64,000 bases of DNA from Nostoc sp. CENA543. GTDB lineage: Bacteria > Cyanobacteriota > Cyanobacteriia > Cyanobacteriales > Nostocaceae. Positions 52,049 to 60,308 of this stretch are shown piece after piece. The notes under the pieces are model-generated. The model did no database searches. It saw only the letters and a list, made by a program, of their open reading frames with translations, and had not been told where the DNA came from. The stretch spans positions 496,001-560,000 of the forward strand of contig NZ_CP023278.1 in NCBI RefSeq assembly GCF_002896875.1, read 5' to 3'. Positions within the stretch are counted from its first letter, which is position 1. Every line of letters starts with the position of its first letter. The position numbers were made by a program, and so were the translations under genes.

Positions 52049-52960
52049 AAGGGAATTCCAACTTAAAGAAATATCCTATCACTTTGGAGGCAAGGGAGCA
52101 GGGAGCAGAGGAGAGAAGCGACACGCTCCGCATTCACATTCTTGGAGCTTCTCGTTGGTACAGCATCTGGTAGAGAAGATAAGACCGCATTGCTCCCTTC
52201 TCCCCTGCCTATTTAGTCAGTAATATTACTGAGAAAAAGTGCATAAATTATTGTGAATTTTTATGATGTTCAAGTTAATCAAATAATATAATTCACATAG
52301 GTATTTATATGTAGTACCATCACCTATTTCTAGCCAATCAATATCATAACTCCAGAGATTTTTTAATATCACTTAATAGTAAATTTACTGATTAATGCTG
52401 GGTGTTTAAAGCAACTTATCTGTTATGTAAAGAGATCGTGCTGGCATTTGAAGTTTTGCTAGTAGACGCAATTAGATACTATCTATCGGGAAATATAAAA
52501 GTAACAGTTCCCAGCATCGGTTAACAATGGGCATAAAGTTCATGATTAACCGTATTTGCTATAAAAATTAACAAACCTCATATGATACTTTTCTCTTGGC
52601 TAAAGATTACTGGACATTTTTTCATACCAATAAGTTTCAAGAGTCGATGGAATACCTACTACTCCCCCAGAAATCGCTCCTCCAATGAAGGATTGTGCTT
52701 AGGCGATCGCATAAAATTTAGTCAATATTTACACATATTATTCAACCAAAGACTAATATTATTCCGGCTACGGGGTAAATTAGCTGAAGAGATTTTGCTA
52801 ATTGCTTGTAATCTGATTAACACTAAGTAAATACTCTCGCTTCCAACTAGCGAGTCACCAGATAAGAGCTAATTTTTCTAAAATTCGCTCGACTAAGAGC
52901 AATATATTTCTAGATTTACTCATCTTTAACATTTCAGAGAATTCCTGTGGAACGCAACTC
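52049..52960. other. Long intergenic region before the REC-GGDEF gene
   Basis: About 900 bp. Contains the 121-bp imperfect inverted repeat at 52089-52209, AT-rich sequence, and an 82-codon frame (52582-52830) that I cannot support. No tRNA. The regulatory region of the REC-GGDEF gene should lie in its right end, but no motif is evident. Confidence 0.5.
52089..52209. repeat. 121-bp imperfect inverted repeat (MITE-like)
   Basis: Left arm GGCAAGGGAGCAGGGAGCA (52089-52107) pairs with the right arm TGCTCCCTTCTCCCCTGCC (52191-52209), 17 of 19 positions complementary. The core includes the cyanobacterial-repeat-like GAAGCGACACGCTCCGC. Possible non-autonomous element. Confidence 0.55.
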
Positions 52961-53995
52961 ATGTCACGCATAAGCCCATATTCTCTTACTAAACAACCTC
53001 CTGTAATTTTGGTGGCTGATGATGACACTACCATCCGAACAATGTTGCGTAAAGTGATGGAACAAGAAGGCTATCGAGTCATTGAGGTGACAGATGGTAA
53101 GCAGTGTATAGATGCCTATGAGGCTGTTAAACCAGATATAGTCTTGTTGGATGCTGTGATGCCAATCATGGACGGCTTTACGTGCTGTAAACAACTAGTA
53201 CAAATTGCCAGAAACAATTTAATTTCCGCTTTAGCCAATGTAGATAATGATTCTTCTGGCTTGGATAGTACGATCATCTCCAAACTATGGGAACGGACTC
53301 CGATATTAATGATCACTAGTTTGAATGATGAAGAGTCTGTAGATCGTGCTTTTGAAGCAGGAGCCACAGACTACATCACCAAACCAATTCATTGGGCAGT
53401 TTTGCGCTTACGTTTACGGAGATTACTACAACAAGCACAAGTATATAAACAGTTGGAAGCAGCAAACCTAGCTCTGCAAGAACTAGCGAATGTAGATGGT
53501 TTAACTGGTTTAGCTAATCGTCGCCGTTTTGATAACTATTTAAATACGCAGTGGATTAATTCAGCACAAACAGGATCTCCCTTATCACTGATCCTGTGTG
53601 ACATTGATTTTTTCAAGTTTTATAACGATTGCTATGGTCATCCAGCTGGGGATGTTTGTCTGCAAAAAGTGGGTACAGTCTTAAGTAAAACAGCAGAAAA
53701 GCATCGAGATTTAGTAGCCCGCTATGGCGGTGAAGAATTTGCCGTAATTATGCCAGACACTCACGCTTCGGGTGCAATTCATGTGGCTCAAGCGATGCAA
53801 AGTGGCGTGAGCAATTTGCGAATTGATCATGACAAATCTGAGGTGAGCCAATATCTTACCCTCAGTATGGGTGTAGCAACCATAATACCTGGATGGGAGG
53901 TTTCACCTTCTGATTTAATCGCGGCGGCAGACAAAGCCCTTTATCAAGCTAAAGCCCAAGGGAGAAATCGGATTTGTTGGATATCGGATGGTTAG
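52961..53995 (+). CDS. PleD-like response regulator with diguanylate cyclase domain
   Basis: 344 residues. Receiver domain (about 15-150): ILVADDDTTIRTMLRKVMEQ, DIVLLDAVMPIMDGF, KPIHWAVL, with an insert of about 20 residues after QLVQIARNN that contains DSSGLDSTI. GGDEF domain (about 175-340): LTGLANRRRFD, LCDIDFFKFYNDCYGHPAGD, and the active-site ARYGGEEFAVIM. The allosteric I-site Arg (RxxD before the active site) is replaced by Lys (KHRD), so product inhibition may be lost. It makes c-di-GMP under control of phosphorylation by an unknown kinase. Confidence 0.92.
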   Translation: MSRISPYSLTKQPPVILVADDDTTIRTMLRKVMEQEGYRVIEVTDGKQCIDAYEAVKPDIVLLDAVMPIMDGFTCCKQLVQIARNNLISALANVDNDSSGLDSTIISKLWERTPILMITSLNDEESVDRAFEAGATDYITKPIHWAVLRLRLRRLLQQAQVYKQLEAANLALQELANVDGLTGLANRRRFDNYLNTQWINSAQTGSPLSLILCDIDFFKFYNDCYGHPAGDVCLQKVGTVLSKTAEKHRDLVARYGGEEFAVIMPDTHASGAIHVAQAMQSGVSNLRIDHDKSEVSQYLTLSMGVATIIPGWEVSPSDLIAAADKALYQAKAQGRNRICWISDG

Positions 53996-54000
53996 GATTT

Positions 54001-54130
54001 AGGGGTGTAGGGGTGTAGGGGTTTAGGGGAGACAAGGGAGAAATTAATGACTATTGACTAATGACTATTGACTAATGACTATTGACTAATGACTAATGAC
54101 TAATGACTAATGACTATTGACTATTGACTA
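54001..54130. repeat. Low-complexity tract and 12-unit heptamer array downstream of sasA
   Basis: GGGGTGTA-type repeats (54003-54030) followed by twelve CTATTGA/CTAATGA units (54044-54127). The array ends a few bases from the sasA stop codon at 54133 and lies between convergent genes. Confidence 0.8.
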
Positions 54131-54132
54131 TC

Positions 54133-55320
54133 TTAAGAAGGACACACTGGCAAAGTAAAGTGAAACCATGCTCCACCTTGGGGGTTAGAGTCTACCCAGA
54201 TTTGGCCGTAATGCGCTCTAATTATACGTTGGCATAAACAAAGACCTATGCCATAACCTTCAGTGGCTTCATCTCGTTCTAGGCGATAGTGATTTTCAAA
54301 AATGCGATCGCGATTTTCTGGAGGAATACCAGGGCCTGTGTCACCAACGCTAAATTGCACTTTCTGGGTAGTGCGATGTAATCCAGCAATGCTGATTTTG
54401 CCATGTTCTGGAGTGTATTTAATGGCATTATCCATTAAGTTGACTAAAACTTGACGGATACGTTCTGGATCAGCATAGACATAGGGTAAATCATTGGGTA
54501 TGTCGGTTTCTATGTGTTGGGATTTGGCTGTGTAGCGGTCGTGTAGTTCCTCCATAATGTCTAAACACATTTGACCCAGATTAGTCTTTTGTGGTGTAAT
54601 TGAAAATTCTGTATCATTCCCCCGACCTACTTGTAATAGATCGGCGATCATTCTATCTATGGTCTTAGTTTGGTTACGGGCTTGTTTGAGGAGATGAGCA
54701 ATTAATGCTGGTTTGAGACGTTGAAATTCTCCGGTTTCTGAATTGTAGTTAGATTGTAGAGTATCAATGGCGATCGCCGCAGCCGTTAGGGGATTGCGGA
54801 GGTCGTGAGCTAACATCCCGATGACTCTATCTTTAAACTGTAATTGCTCTAGCAGTTTTTCTTTTTCTTGTTTCAGGTGAAAAATTTCATCTGACAGTCG
54901 AATCAACTCCGCCGACACTGCTATCGAACTAATAGATGATTTGGGTTGTGAAATTTTGCCATTGTCATCTACTCGTTCTTGTAAATCTTCTTGCAGTTTC
55001 TGGTAAGTTTCTGAGGCGGCTTGCCAGCGCGGCCACCAACTTTTCAACTGGGCAATAATATTACTACCGGCTAAAATCTGTCTAGGTTCTGGATGAATTT
55101 TGATTAAAGCTGGTGTCGCCACTAATTTGAAGTGTTCTGCCAAATAAGGCTGTTGACTCACATCGATGATTTGTAGTTCAAAATTATACCCAGCCTGTAA
55201 TTCTTTTAAGTAAGCACGGATACGCTGCACCTGCGGCTTAGACTTTGGTCGTCCATCAATAAACAGCAGCAGCTGGAGTGGGGCTTCAGAATAAATTGGC
55301 TGATCCTGGGAAACTTGCAT
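54133..55320 (-). CDS. sasA: Circadian clock output histidine kinase SasA
   Basis: 395 residues from ATG 55320 ([20 protein letters not shown]); the TTG at 55347 is rejected. N-terminal 100 residues form the KaiB-like thioredoxin fold ([60 protein letters not shown]). The kinase core has [20 protein letters not shown] (phosphoacceptor His) and HATPase with [33 protein letters not shown] and [13 protein letters not shown]. SasA binds the KaiC hexamer and phosphorylates RpaA to set rhythmic transcription. kaiABC and rpaA are not in the window. Confidence 0.93.
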   Translation of the reverse strand: MQVSQDQPIYSEAPLQLLLFIDGRPKSKPQVQRIRAYLKELQAGYNFELQIIDVSQQPYLAEHFKLVATPALIKIHPEPRQILAGSNIIAQLKSWWPRWQAASETYQKLQEDLQERVDDNGKISQPKSSISSIAVSAELIRLSDEIFHLKQEKEKLLEQLQFKDRVIGMLAHDLRNPLTAAAIAIDTLQSNYNSETGEFQRLKPALIAHLLKQARNQTKTIDRMIADLLQVGRGNDTEFSITPQKTNLGQMCLDIMEELHDRYTAKSQHIETDIPNDLPYVYADPERIRQVLVNLMDNAIKYTPEHGKISIAGLHRTTQKVQFSVGDTGPGIPPENRDRIFENHYRLERDEATEGYGIGLCLCQRIIRAHYGQIWVDSNPQGGAWFHFTLPVCPS

Positions 55321-55464
55321 GTCATCGTGTTTCAGCACTGGCAACAACCTGGCGACGTTTTGCGGAATTTAGATTAGACTGACGGTTGTCGATGGTCGTT
55401 TTTTGTTATCAATTTAATCTCTATTTTAGATTTTTCATACACCCATCTGATCGGGCTTTTTGGC

Positions 55465-56973
55465 ATGAGATACATTTTTTTGGGCTTTTTGTTTCCAATT
55501 GGGCTAACTTGTTGGCAGACAAGGGTTTTTGCTATGGAGTCTCAAGCTCCATCTCCTCTTCATCATACTCTGGCTTCAGAGTCAACAGATGAAAATTTTT
55601 ATACTCAGGCAAGTCATATCATACAGCAACATTTGGATCTCATTGCCCGAATTGAGCAGGCGTTAGTTAATCCTGATGCTAATCGGTTACGAGCTGTGAG
55701 GGGACAATTAACTTCTCAGATGAAGGCGACTGAAGGATTTCTTCAGCGTCAGCATCCTGTTGCTAAAGTTTTATGTAATTCACCTGACATTGCCTCTGCA
55801 CCTGAACAATTCACGAAATCGCAACTAACAATATATTGCTCTTTGTATGGTTCTAGCCAAGAATTATGGAAACTTGCGCCTGTACTAGATAGGGGTTTGT
55901 CTCGTCGGGGTGAATTAACCCTGGTGAGAAAGTTACCTTTAGTTAGTGGTGAGCATCAATCAGATCCTATACTGTCGATCGCGCCTGTGCAACGTCCCCG
56001 CCTGAACGAGCCAGCTACACCGTTTGCGATTTGGGAAGCCAATCTAGCAGGAAAGTTTTCTGACGACTCTGATCACTCGACCTTGCCGATTATTGGCAGA
56101 GTTGGTAAGACGGCCATAGCTAACTATAACCCACCGATACAACCAGCGATCGCACCCCCCGAAACAGCACTAACGATTTTGGCTAATGCTAAACAGTTGC
56201 TTTCCAACGCCCTGGTGAGTTTTCCTAGTGACTATCAGTTTCGGGATGCTCAAACAACTGCGGCTAGTCTCGACAGATTTACGTATAGTTTAGATCCCCA
56301 AGAAGGACAGACATACGCTAGGTTTTTGCAGTTACCGCGTACTGGAATTTTCCGTGTGTTAGCTGCTTCAGCTTATGAACGTCCACTGAATACAGTATGG
56401 AATCGCTTGCAACCCAGCGTGAGTGAGCGTTATCCGTTTCCAGCCTTAAAAGATGCCCAAGGAAGTTTTAAACCTAGTTTAGCACTGAAGTTAGTCGGCG
56501 ATCGCTTCCAGATGCAGCATTTGGGAGTAGATTACAGCTTTATGGTGGATCTAGGCGATATTCCCTTAGAGAAGTTGGATCAGCAACTGCAAGCTGTAGC
56601 ATCTCCCACCAGAGAATTTTTCCTCAACTACCAACCACCCAAACAGTTAGAGAATTTACAAGTAGACAGACGGAGGTTTTTGACTGGTAAAGACCAAAAC
56701 TGGAATCTTAACCGCATCATTTTGACTGATGCGACAGCTCAATTAAATCACACATATTTGGTGCGATCGCTGCAATTTCAGCTACCAGAAATTATCTTAC
56801 ATGGTCAGCTAGTCCCGGCGGAAAAAAGACGCTACTTAGACGAATTACAACAAGTACGAAGTAGCGATATGCTCATCGCCTTCCGTCCGGTGCGTCGCCG
56901 TAATGATGGTAGTTACACTGTGTTGTGGAGAGTTGTACGTGAGCTACCTGCACCACAAATTTTAGATTTGTAG
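55465..56973 (+). CDS. Exported cyanobacterial protein of unknown function
   Basis: 502 residues. Signal peptide about 1-23 (MRYIFLGFLFPIGLTCWQTR...VFA). The chain has a helical N-terminal part (HIIQQHLDLIARIEQALVNP), a proline-rich middle (QPAIAPPETAL) and a beta-rich C-terminal part (DRFQMQHLGVDYSFMVDLGD, NLNRIILTDATAQLNHTYLV, RSLQFQLPEIILHGQLV). Conserved-looking but unassigned. No catalytic motif recognised. Divergent from sasA across a 144-bp spacer. Confidence 0.75.
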   Translation: MRYIFLGFLFPIGLTCWQTRVFAMESQAPSPLHHTLASESTDENFYTQASHIIQQHLDLIARIEQALVNPDANRLRAVRGQLTSQMKATEGFLQRQHPVAKVLCNSPDIASAPEQFTKSQLTIYCSLYGSSQELWKLAPVLDRGLSRRGELTLVRKLPLVSGEHQSDPILSIAPVQRPRLNEPATPFAIWEANLAGKFSDDSDHSTLPIIGRVGKTAIANYNPPIQPAIAPPETALTILANAKQLLSNALVSFPSDYQFRDAQTTAASLDRFTYSLDPQEGQTYARFLQLPRTGIFRVLAASAYERPLNTVWNRLQPSVSERYPFPALKDAQGSFKPSLALKLVGDRFQMQHLGVDYSFMVDLGDIPLEKLDQQLQAVASPTREFFLNYQPPKQLENLQVDRRRFLTGKDQNWNLNRIILTDATAQLNHTYLVRSLQFQLPEIILHGQLVPAEKRRYLDELQQVRSSDMLIAFRPVRRRNDGSYTVLWRVVRELPAPQILDL

Positions 56974-57125
56974 AGGGTTAGGGTGGGGTAAAAAATATAA
57001 GTTCTTCATGATTGAATTGTTCAAAACTTTAAAATATCAGGTGATTCTACTTAAGAATATTCATGTAGAGAAAACTTGATTTTGGTAAAATTTTAGAGAA
57101 ACATCGGTAGATTTTCTCAGCAAAC

Positions 57126-57613
57126 ATGAATATTCTGCAAGACACACCCCACGTTGCCCATATTCTTACGGACACTTGTGGGCGGCGGTGCTAAAAGGTC
57201 ATGGTTAACTTAGCAAATACCCAGAGCGATCGCATCTGGATAAACTAGTACGTGAACTAGGTCTGCAAGATCACTTAGCTATGTTAGGATTCCAAAAAAA
57301 TCCCTATGCTTACATGGCAAAAGCTTCAGTATTTGCCTTATCTTCAGCCTGGGAAGGATTCGGTAATGTTCTTGTAGAAGCAATGGCTTTAGGTACACCT
57401 GTAGTCTCTACAGACTGTCCCAGCGGCCCCGCAGAAATCCTCAATCATGGAAAATACGGTTTACTAGTTCCAGTTGGTGATGATGCAGCAATGGCAGAAG
57501 CAATTGTTAAGGCCTTAAGCGGGAATTGTCCCACCGTTGATACCCAATGGCTAGAGCAATTTACTTTCCATACAGCCATGAATAAATATATCAAACTTCT
57601 AGATATCGCTTAG
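57126..57613 (+). pseudogene. Glycosyltransferase (GT4-like) pseudogene with internal deletion and frameshifts
   Basis: ATG 57126 opens MNILQDTPHVAHILTDTCGR and stops; a second frame gives GGGAKR, and a third VMVNLANTQS, together spelling the N-terminal GGGAERVMVNLAN motif of GT4 enzymes. The next homology, DKLVRELGLQDHLAMLGFQK, WEGFGNVLVEAMALGTPVVS and CPSGPAEILNHGKYGLLVPV to the stop at 57613, is the C-terminal donor-binding domain. About 200 residues are missing. The junction lies near a GCGATCGC octamer at 57226-57233. It precedes an intact GT4 gene. Confidence 0.8.
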
Positions 57614-57648
57614 TCCTTCTACAGCCATTACATACTTACTAAATCAGC

Positions 57649-58776
57649 ATGAAAATTTTAATTCAGCACAGACATTTAAAGCATGAAATTGCTGGTGTTC
57701 TCACATATATTGATGCTATTACACCAGAATTAGAACAAAGAGGTGTTACCGTTCAAACTGTCTCAACTAGAGCCGATAAAATTCACCAGTGGGTCAAACT
57801 CATTGCTGGGGCAGATATTATTCATATGAATTCTAATGATCTATTATTTGCCCTATTGTGTAAACTTTTCAATAAAAAAATCATTATTAAATATCACTAC
57901 TGTTTTTATCAATCTATTCATTCTCATTATGAGCAGATGACCTTTGTCCAAAGGCTAAAAACAGAGTTTTACCACACTCTACCCAAAGCTAATTATCCCT
58001 TAAAGTGGAAGCTATTTACCTTAGTAAAATGGGCAAGATTAGCTACAAGAATCACTACAGCACTTGTAGCCGATAGTCATACAGCTTGCAGTAATTTTCT
58101 AGGCGAATCTTGCGCTTTTCCCTGGAAAGTAGCGACTTTATATAATCCCATTGCTGTCAGATCACCAATTCAGCAAAAACAGCTAAATACATTAGCTAAC
58201 CCTGATAAATTCGTTTTTGTCGGCAGATTAGATAAAGATAAGGGAGTAGATATTCTCTTACAAGCAGCATCAATCTTAAAAAAGGAAAATCGACAGTTTC
58301 AAATTGAAATTATTGGAGACGGGCCAAAGGCAGCAGAATTAAAACAATTGACATCTGATTTAGAACTCACTAATTGTGTGACTTTTCTCGGAAAACTGCC
58401 CAACTCAGAGGTAATTGTCAAATTACAAGATGCTTTAGCTTTAGTAGCACCTTCCCGATGGCAAGATCCAGCACCCTATGTAGTTTTGGAAGCTGCTAGT
58501 ACACAAACCTGTGCCATTGTCTCTCAAATGGGTGGTTTGCCGGAAATGGCGGGTTCACAAGGGTTTTTCTTTGAAAATGAAGATTTTCGCGGTTTAGCCA
58601 CCTGCATGAGATACTGCCTAGAGCATCCAGAGGAAGTAATTCAGCGTGGTGTCATGGCTAGCCAATATGTTGCGGAAAAGTTTTCTGCTCATAGTGCAGC
58701 TACTCAACTGCTAGATATTTGCCAGCAATTAATCCCAATGGATAGTTCGCAATTAGCTAACGCCCAGCTACGCTAA
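57649..58776 (+). CDS. Glycosyltransferase family 4 protein
   Basis: 375 residues. GT-B fold: N-terminal domain with a glycine-containing loop (LKHEIAGVLTYIDAITPELE) and IIHMNSNDLLFALLCKLF; C-terminal domain with VFVGRLDKDKGVDILLQAAS, IIGDGPKAAELKQL, VTFLGKLPNSEVIVKL and LVAPSRWQDPAPYVVLEAAS (the E-x7-E donor site region). Probably transfers a sugar from a nucleotide donor to a lipid-linked or polysaccharide acceptor. Downstream of the glycosyltransferase pseudogene, it may be the survivor of a larger sugar cluster. Ends 30 bp before the TnpB element. Confidence 0.88.
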   Translation: MKILIQHRHLKHEIAGVLTYIDAITPELEQRGVTVQTVSTRADKIHQWVKLIAGADIIHMNSNDLLFALLCKLFNKKIIIKYHYCFYQSIHSHYEQMTFVQRLKTEFYHTLPKANYPLKWKLFTLVKWARLATRITTALVADSHTACSNFLGESCAFPWKVATLYNPIAVRSPIQQKQLNTLANPDKFVFVGRLDKDKGVDILLQAASILKKENRQFQIEIIGDGPKAAELKQLTSDLELTNCVTFLGKLPNSEVIVKLQDALALVAPSRWQDPAPYVVLEAASTQTCAIVSQMGGLPEMAGSQGFFFENEDFRGLATCMRYCLEHPEEVIQRGVMASQYVAEKFSAHSAATQLLDICQQLIPMDSSQLANAQLR

Positions 58777-58808
58777 CGCAATTACTTTATCTGGCATGAG
58801 CTAGAAGA

Positions 58809-58841
58809 CTCCCCTTATACTGCGTAAGCAGTTAGCGGGAG
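58809..58841 (+). repeat. Left-end subterminal hairpin of the TnpB element
   Basis: CTCCC/GGGAG outer stem with an inner CTGC-GTAA-GCAG stem. It is homologous in sequence to the right-end hairpin (about 20 of 26 core positions alike), which supports the element boundary. Confidence 0.7.
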
Positions 58842-58865
58842 ATGAATAGCGGTCAAAAAGGAGAC

Positions 58866-58911
58866 ACCCTGTTGAACAATATTTCGTATAACGAAATAAG
58901 TTCAACAGGGT
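58866..58911 (+). repeat. Long perfect hairpin in the tnpB leader
   Basis: Outer 12-bp stem (58866-58877 with 58900-58911) and inner 8-bp stem TATTTCGT/ACGAAATA (58880-58887 with 58891-58898), between the left end and the tnpB start. It could limit read-through or regulate tnpB translation. Confidence 0.7.
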
Positions 58912-58967
58912 AGTTGAGTTTTTGACAGTAAATATAGTAGACTACTTGATAGTAATTCTTGCAAAAC

Positions 58968-60188
58968 ATGATAGTCTACGAAGCAAAAGCAGAAGCAACA
59001 AAAGAACAGTTACTCAAAGTAAATGAAGCTTTGAGAACTGCTCTTTTTGTTCGCAATTCTTGTTTGCGCTATTGGATAGATGGTCATGCAAAAACTGGTT
59101 ACGATTTGAATAAATATACGAAAGTTCTATCAGACAATCCTGGCTTTCCTTGGGTATCAAAATTGAACTCAACAGCAAGACAGGCAATGGCAGAACGTAC
59201 CTGGGCGGCAATTAGCAGGTTTTTTGATAATTGCAAGAACAAGGTTTTAGGCAAGAAAGGTTTTCCTCGATTTCGCAAACTCCAGACAAGGGCATCTGTT
59301 GAATATAAGCAAAGTGGTTGGTCACTATCCGAGTGTCGCAACTACATAACATTCACAGATAAATTTGGAATTGGAACGATGAGATTGAGGGGGACTCGTG
59401 ACCTGAATTACTATCAAATAAACCAGATAAAACGAGTCAGAATTGTGCGTCGTTCAGATGGGATATACATCCAATTCTGCATCGACCACGAAAGAAAAGA
59501 ACAATTAGAGCCAACAGGTAAATCTCTGGCTCTGGATCTGGGATTAAACCATTTCTATACAGATAGTGATGGCAATAAAGTTGAGAATCCCAGATTTTTA
59601 CGCAAATTCGAGAAAGCATTAAAAAAGGCACAACGTAGATTCTTTCGTTGTGCCAAAGGTTCTAAAAATCGTGCTAAAGCACGAAATAGATTAGGTAGAA
59701 AACACCTGAAATTGCAACGCCAGCGTCAAGATTGGTGCGTCAAGAAAGCACTAAGCGTAATCAAGTCGGCAGACTTTGTGGCATATGAACAATTACAGGT
59801 GCGGAACATGATCAAAAACCGCAAACTGGCGAAAAGTATCTCTGATGCCAGTTGGAGTATCTTCACTCAATGGTTGAAATATTTCGGCAAGGTATATGGG
59901 CGAGTGGTGGTTGCTGTCTCACCTGCATACACCACAATTGATTGCTCAAATTGTGGGCATCAAGTCTATAAAACTCTCAGCACTAGGACACACAGTTGTC
60001 CTAATTGCTCCTACACTGCTTGCCGAGATTACAATGCTAGTCGCAATATCCTCAACAAAGGATTAGAACTGTTTAAAAATACTGCTGGGCAAGCAGGAAT
60101 ATACGCCTTTGGAGAGTCTGACCTCTGCTTGGAGAAGGCAACTTCTCAGAGTAAGTCATCTCAGCGAAAGAGGAAAGTCTCACAGTGA
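58968..60188 (+). CDS. tnpB: RNA-guided endonuclease TnpB (IS200/IS605 family)
   Basis: 406 residues from ATG 58968; a TTG at 58959 adds three residues. RuvC-like active site is complete: Asp190 (SLALDLGLNHF), Glu274 (FVAYEQLQVRNM) and Asp354 (ACRDYNASRNI). The zinc finger CSNCGHQ (Cys326/329) and CPNCSYT (Cys344/347) is intact, as is the C-terminal NILNKGLELFKNTAG-type tail. Known TnpB proteins cut DNA guided by an omega RNA made from the element's right end. A full-length and presumably active copy without tnpA, so not autonomously mobile unless TnpA acts in trans. Ends 9 bp before the right-end hairpin. Confidence 0.93.
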   Translation: MIVYEAKAEATKEQLLKVNEALRTALFVRNSCLRYWIDGHAKTGYDLNKYTKVLSDNPGFPWVSKLNSTARQAMAERTWAAISRFFDNCKNKVLGKKGFPRFRKLQTRASVEYKQSGWSLSECRNYITFTDKFGIGTMRLRGTRDLNYYQINQIKRVRIVRRSDGIYIQFCIDHERKEQLEPTGKSLALDLGLNHFYTDSDGNKVENPRFLRKFEKALKKAQRRFFRCAKGSKNRAKARNRLGRKHLKLQRQRQDWCVKKALSVIKSADFVAYEQLQVRNMIKNRKLAKSISDASWSIFTQWLKYFGKVYGRVVVAVSPAYTTIDCSNCGHQVYKTLSTRTHSCPNCSYTACRDYNASRNILNKGLELFKNTAGQAGIYAFGESDLCLEKATSQSKSSQRKRKVSQ

Positions 60189-60240
60189 TGTGAGAATCCC
60201 CCGCTATACCTTGTAAGCGGTTAGCGGGGGAGAATGTCAA
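60130..60240 (+). ncRNA. Predicted omega RNA (reRNA) scaffold at the tnpB 3' end and right end
   Basis: By analogy with characterised TnpB systems, the guide RNA covers the 3' end of tnpB through the right end of the element, finishing at the RE boundary (about 60240), with the guide read from the DNA immediately after it (from 60241). The stable hairpin at 60198-60230 fits a 3' scaffold stem. The 5' end is a guess. Confidence 0.5.
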
Positions 60241-60308
60241 TTTGATTCCCATATCTAATGAGGACAGTTTGCGCTAGGGTAGGAATTGACAAGCATTTGT
60301 GATTTCCA

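Larger units (their letters stand above)
58805..60240 (+). mobile_element. TnpB-only IS200/IS605-type element
   Basis: Element of about 1.43 kb with no tnpA between its left end and tnpB. Left-end hairpin 58809-58841 (CTCCCC...CTGC-GTAA-GCAG...GCGGGAG) and right-end hairpin 60198-60230 (CCCCCGCT...AGCGGGGG) share the core TATAC-N3-GTAAGC-R-GTTAGCGGG. A second hairpin with 12-bp arms ACCCTGTTGAAC/GTTCAACAGGGT and an inner 8-bp stem lies at 58866-58911. The right end finishes AGAATGTCAA at 60240, the typical ending of such elements in Nostoc. Exact left boundary not determined. It lies between a glycosyltransferase and an SLH lipoprotein gene. Confidence 0.75.

Noticed and set aside
52582-52830. 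82-codon open frame in the spacer before the REC-GGDEF gene
   Set aside because: No Shine-Dalgarno or family pattern; left uncalled.
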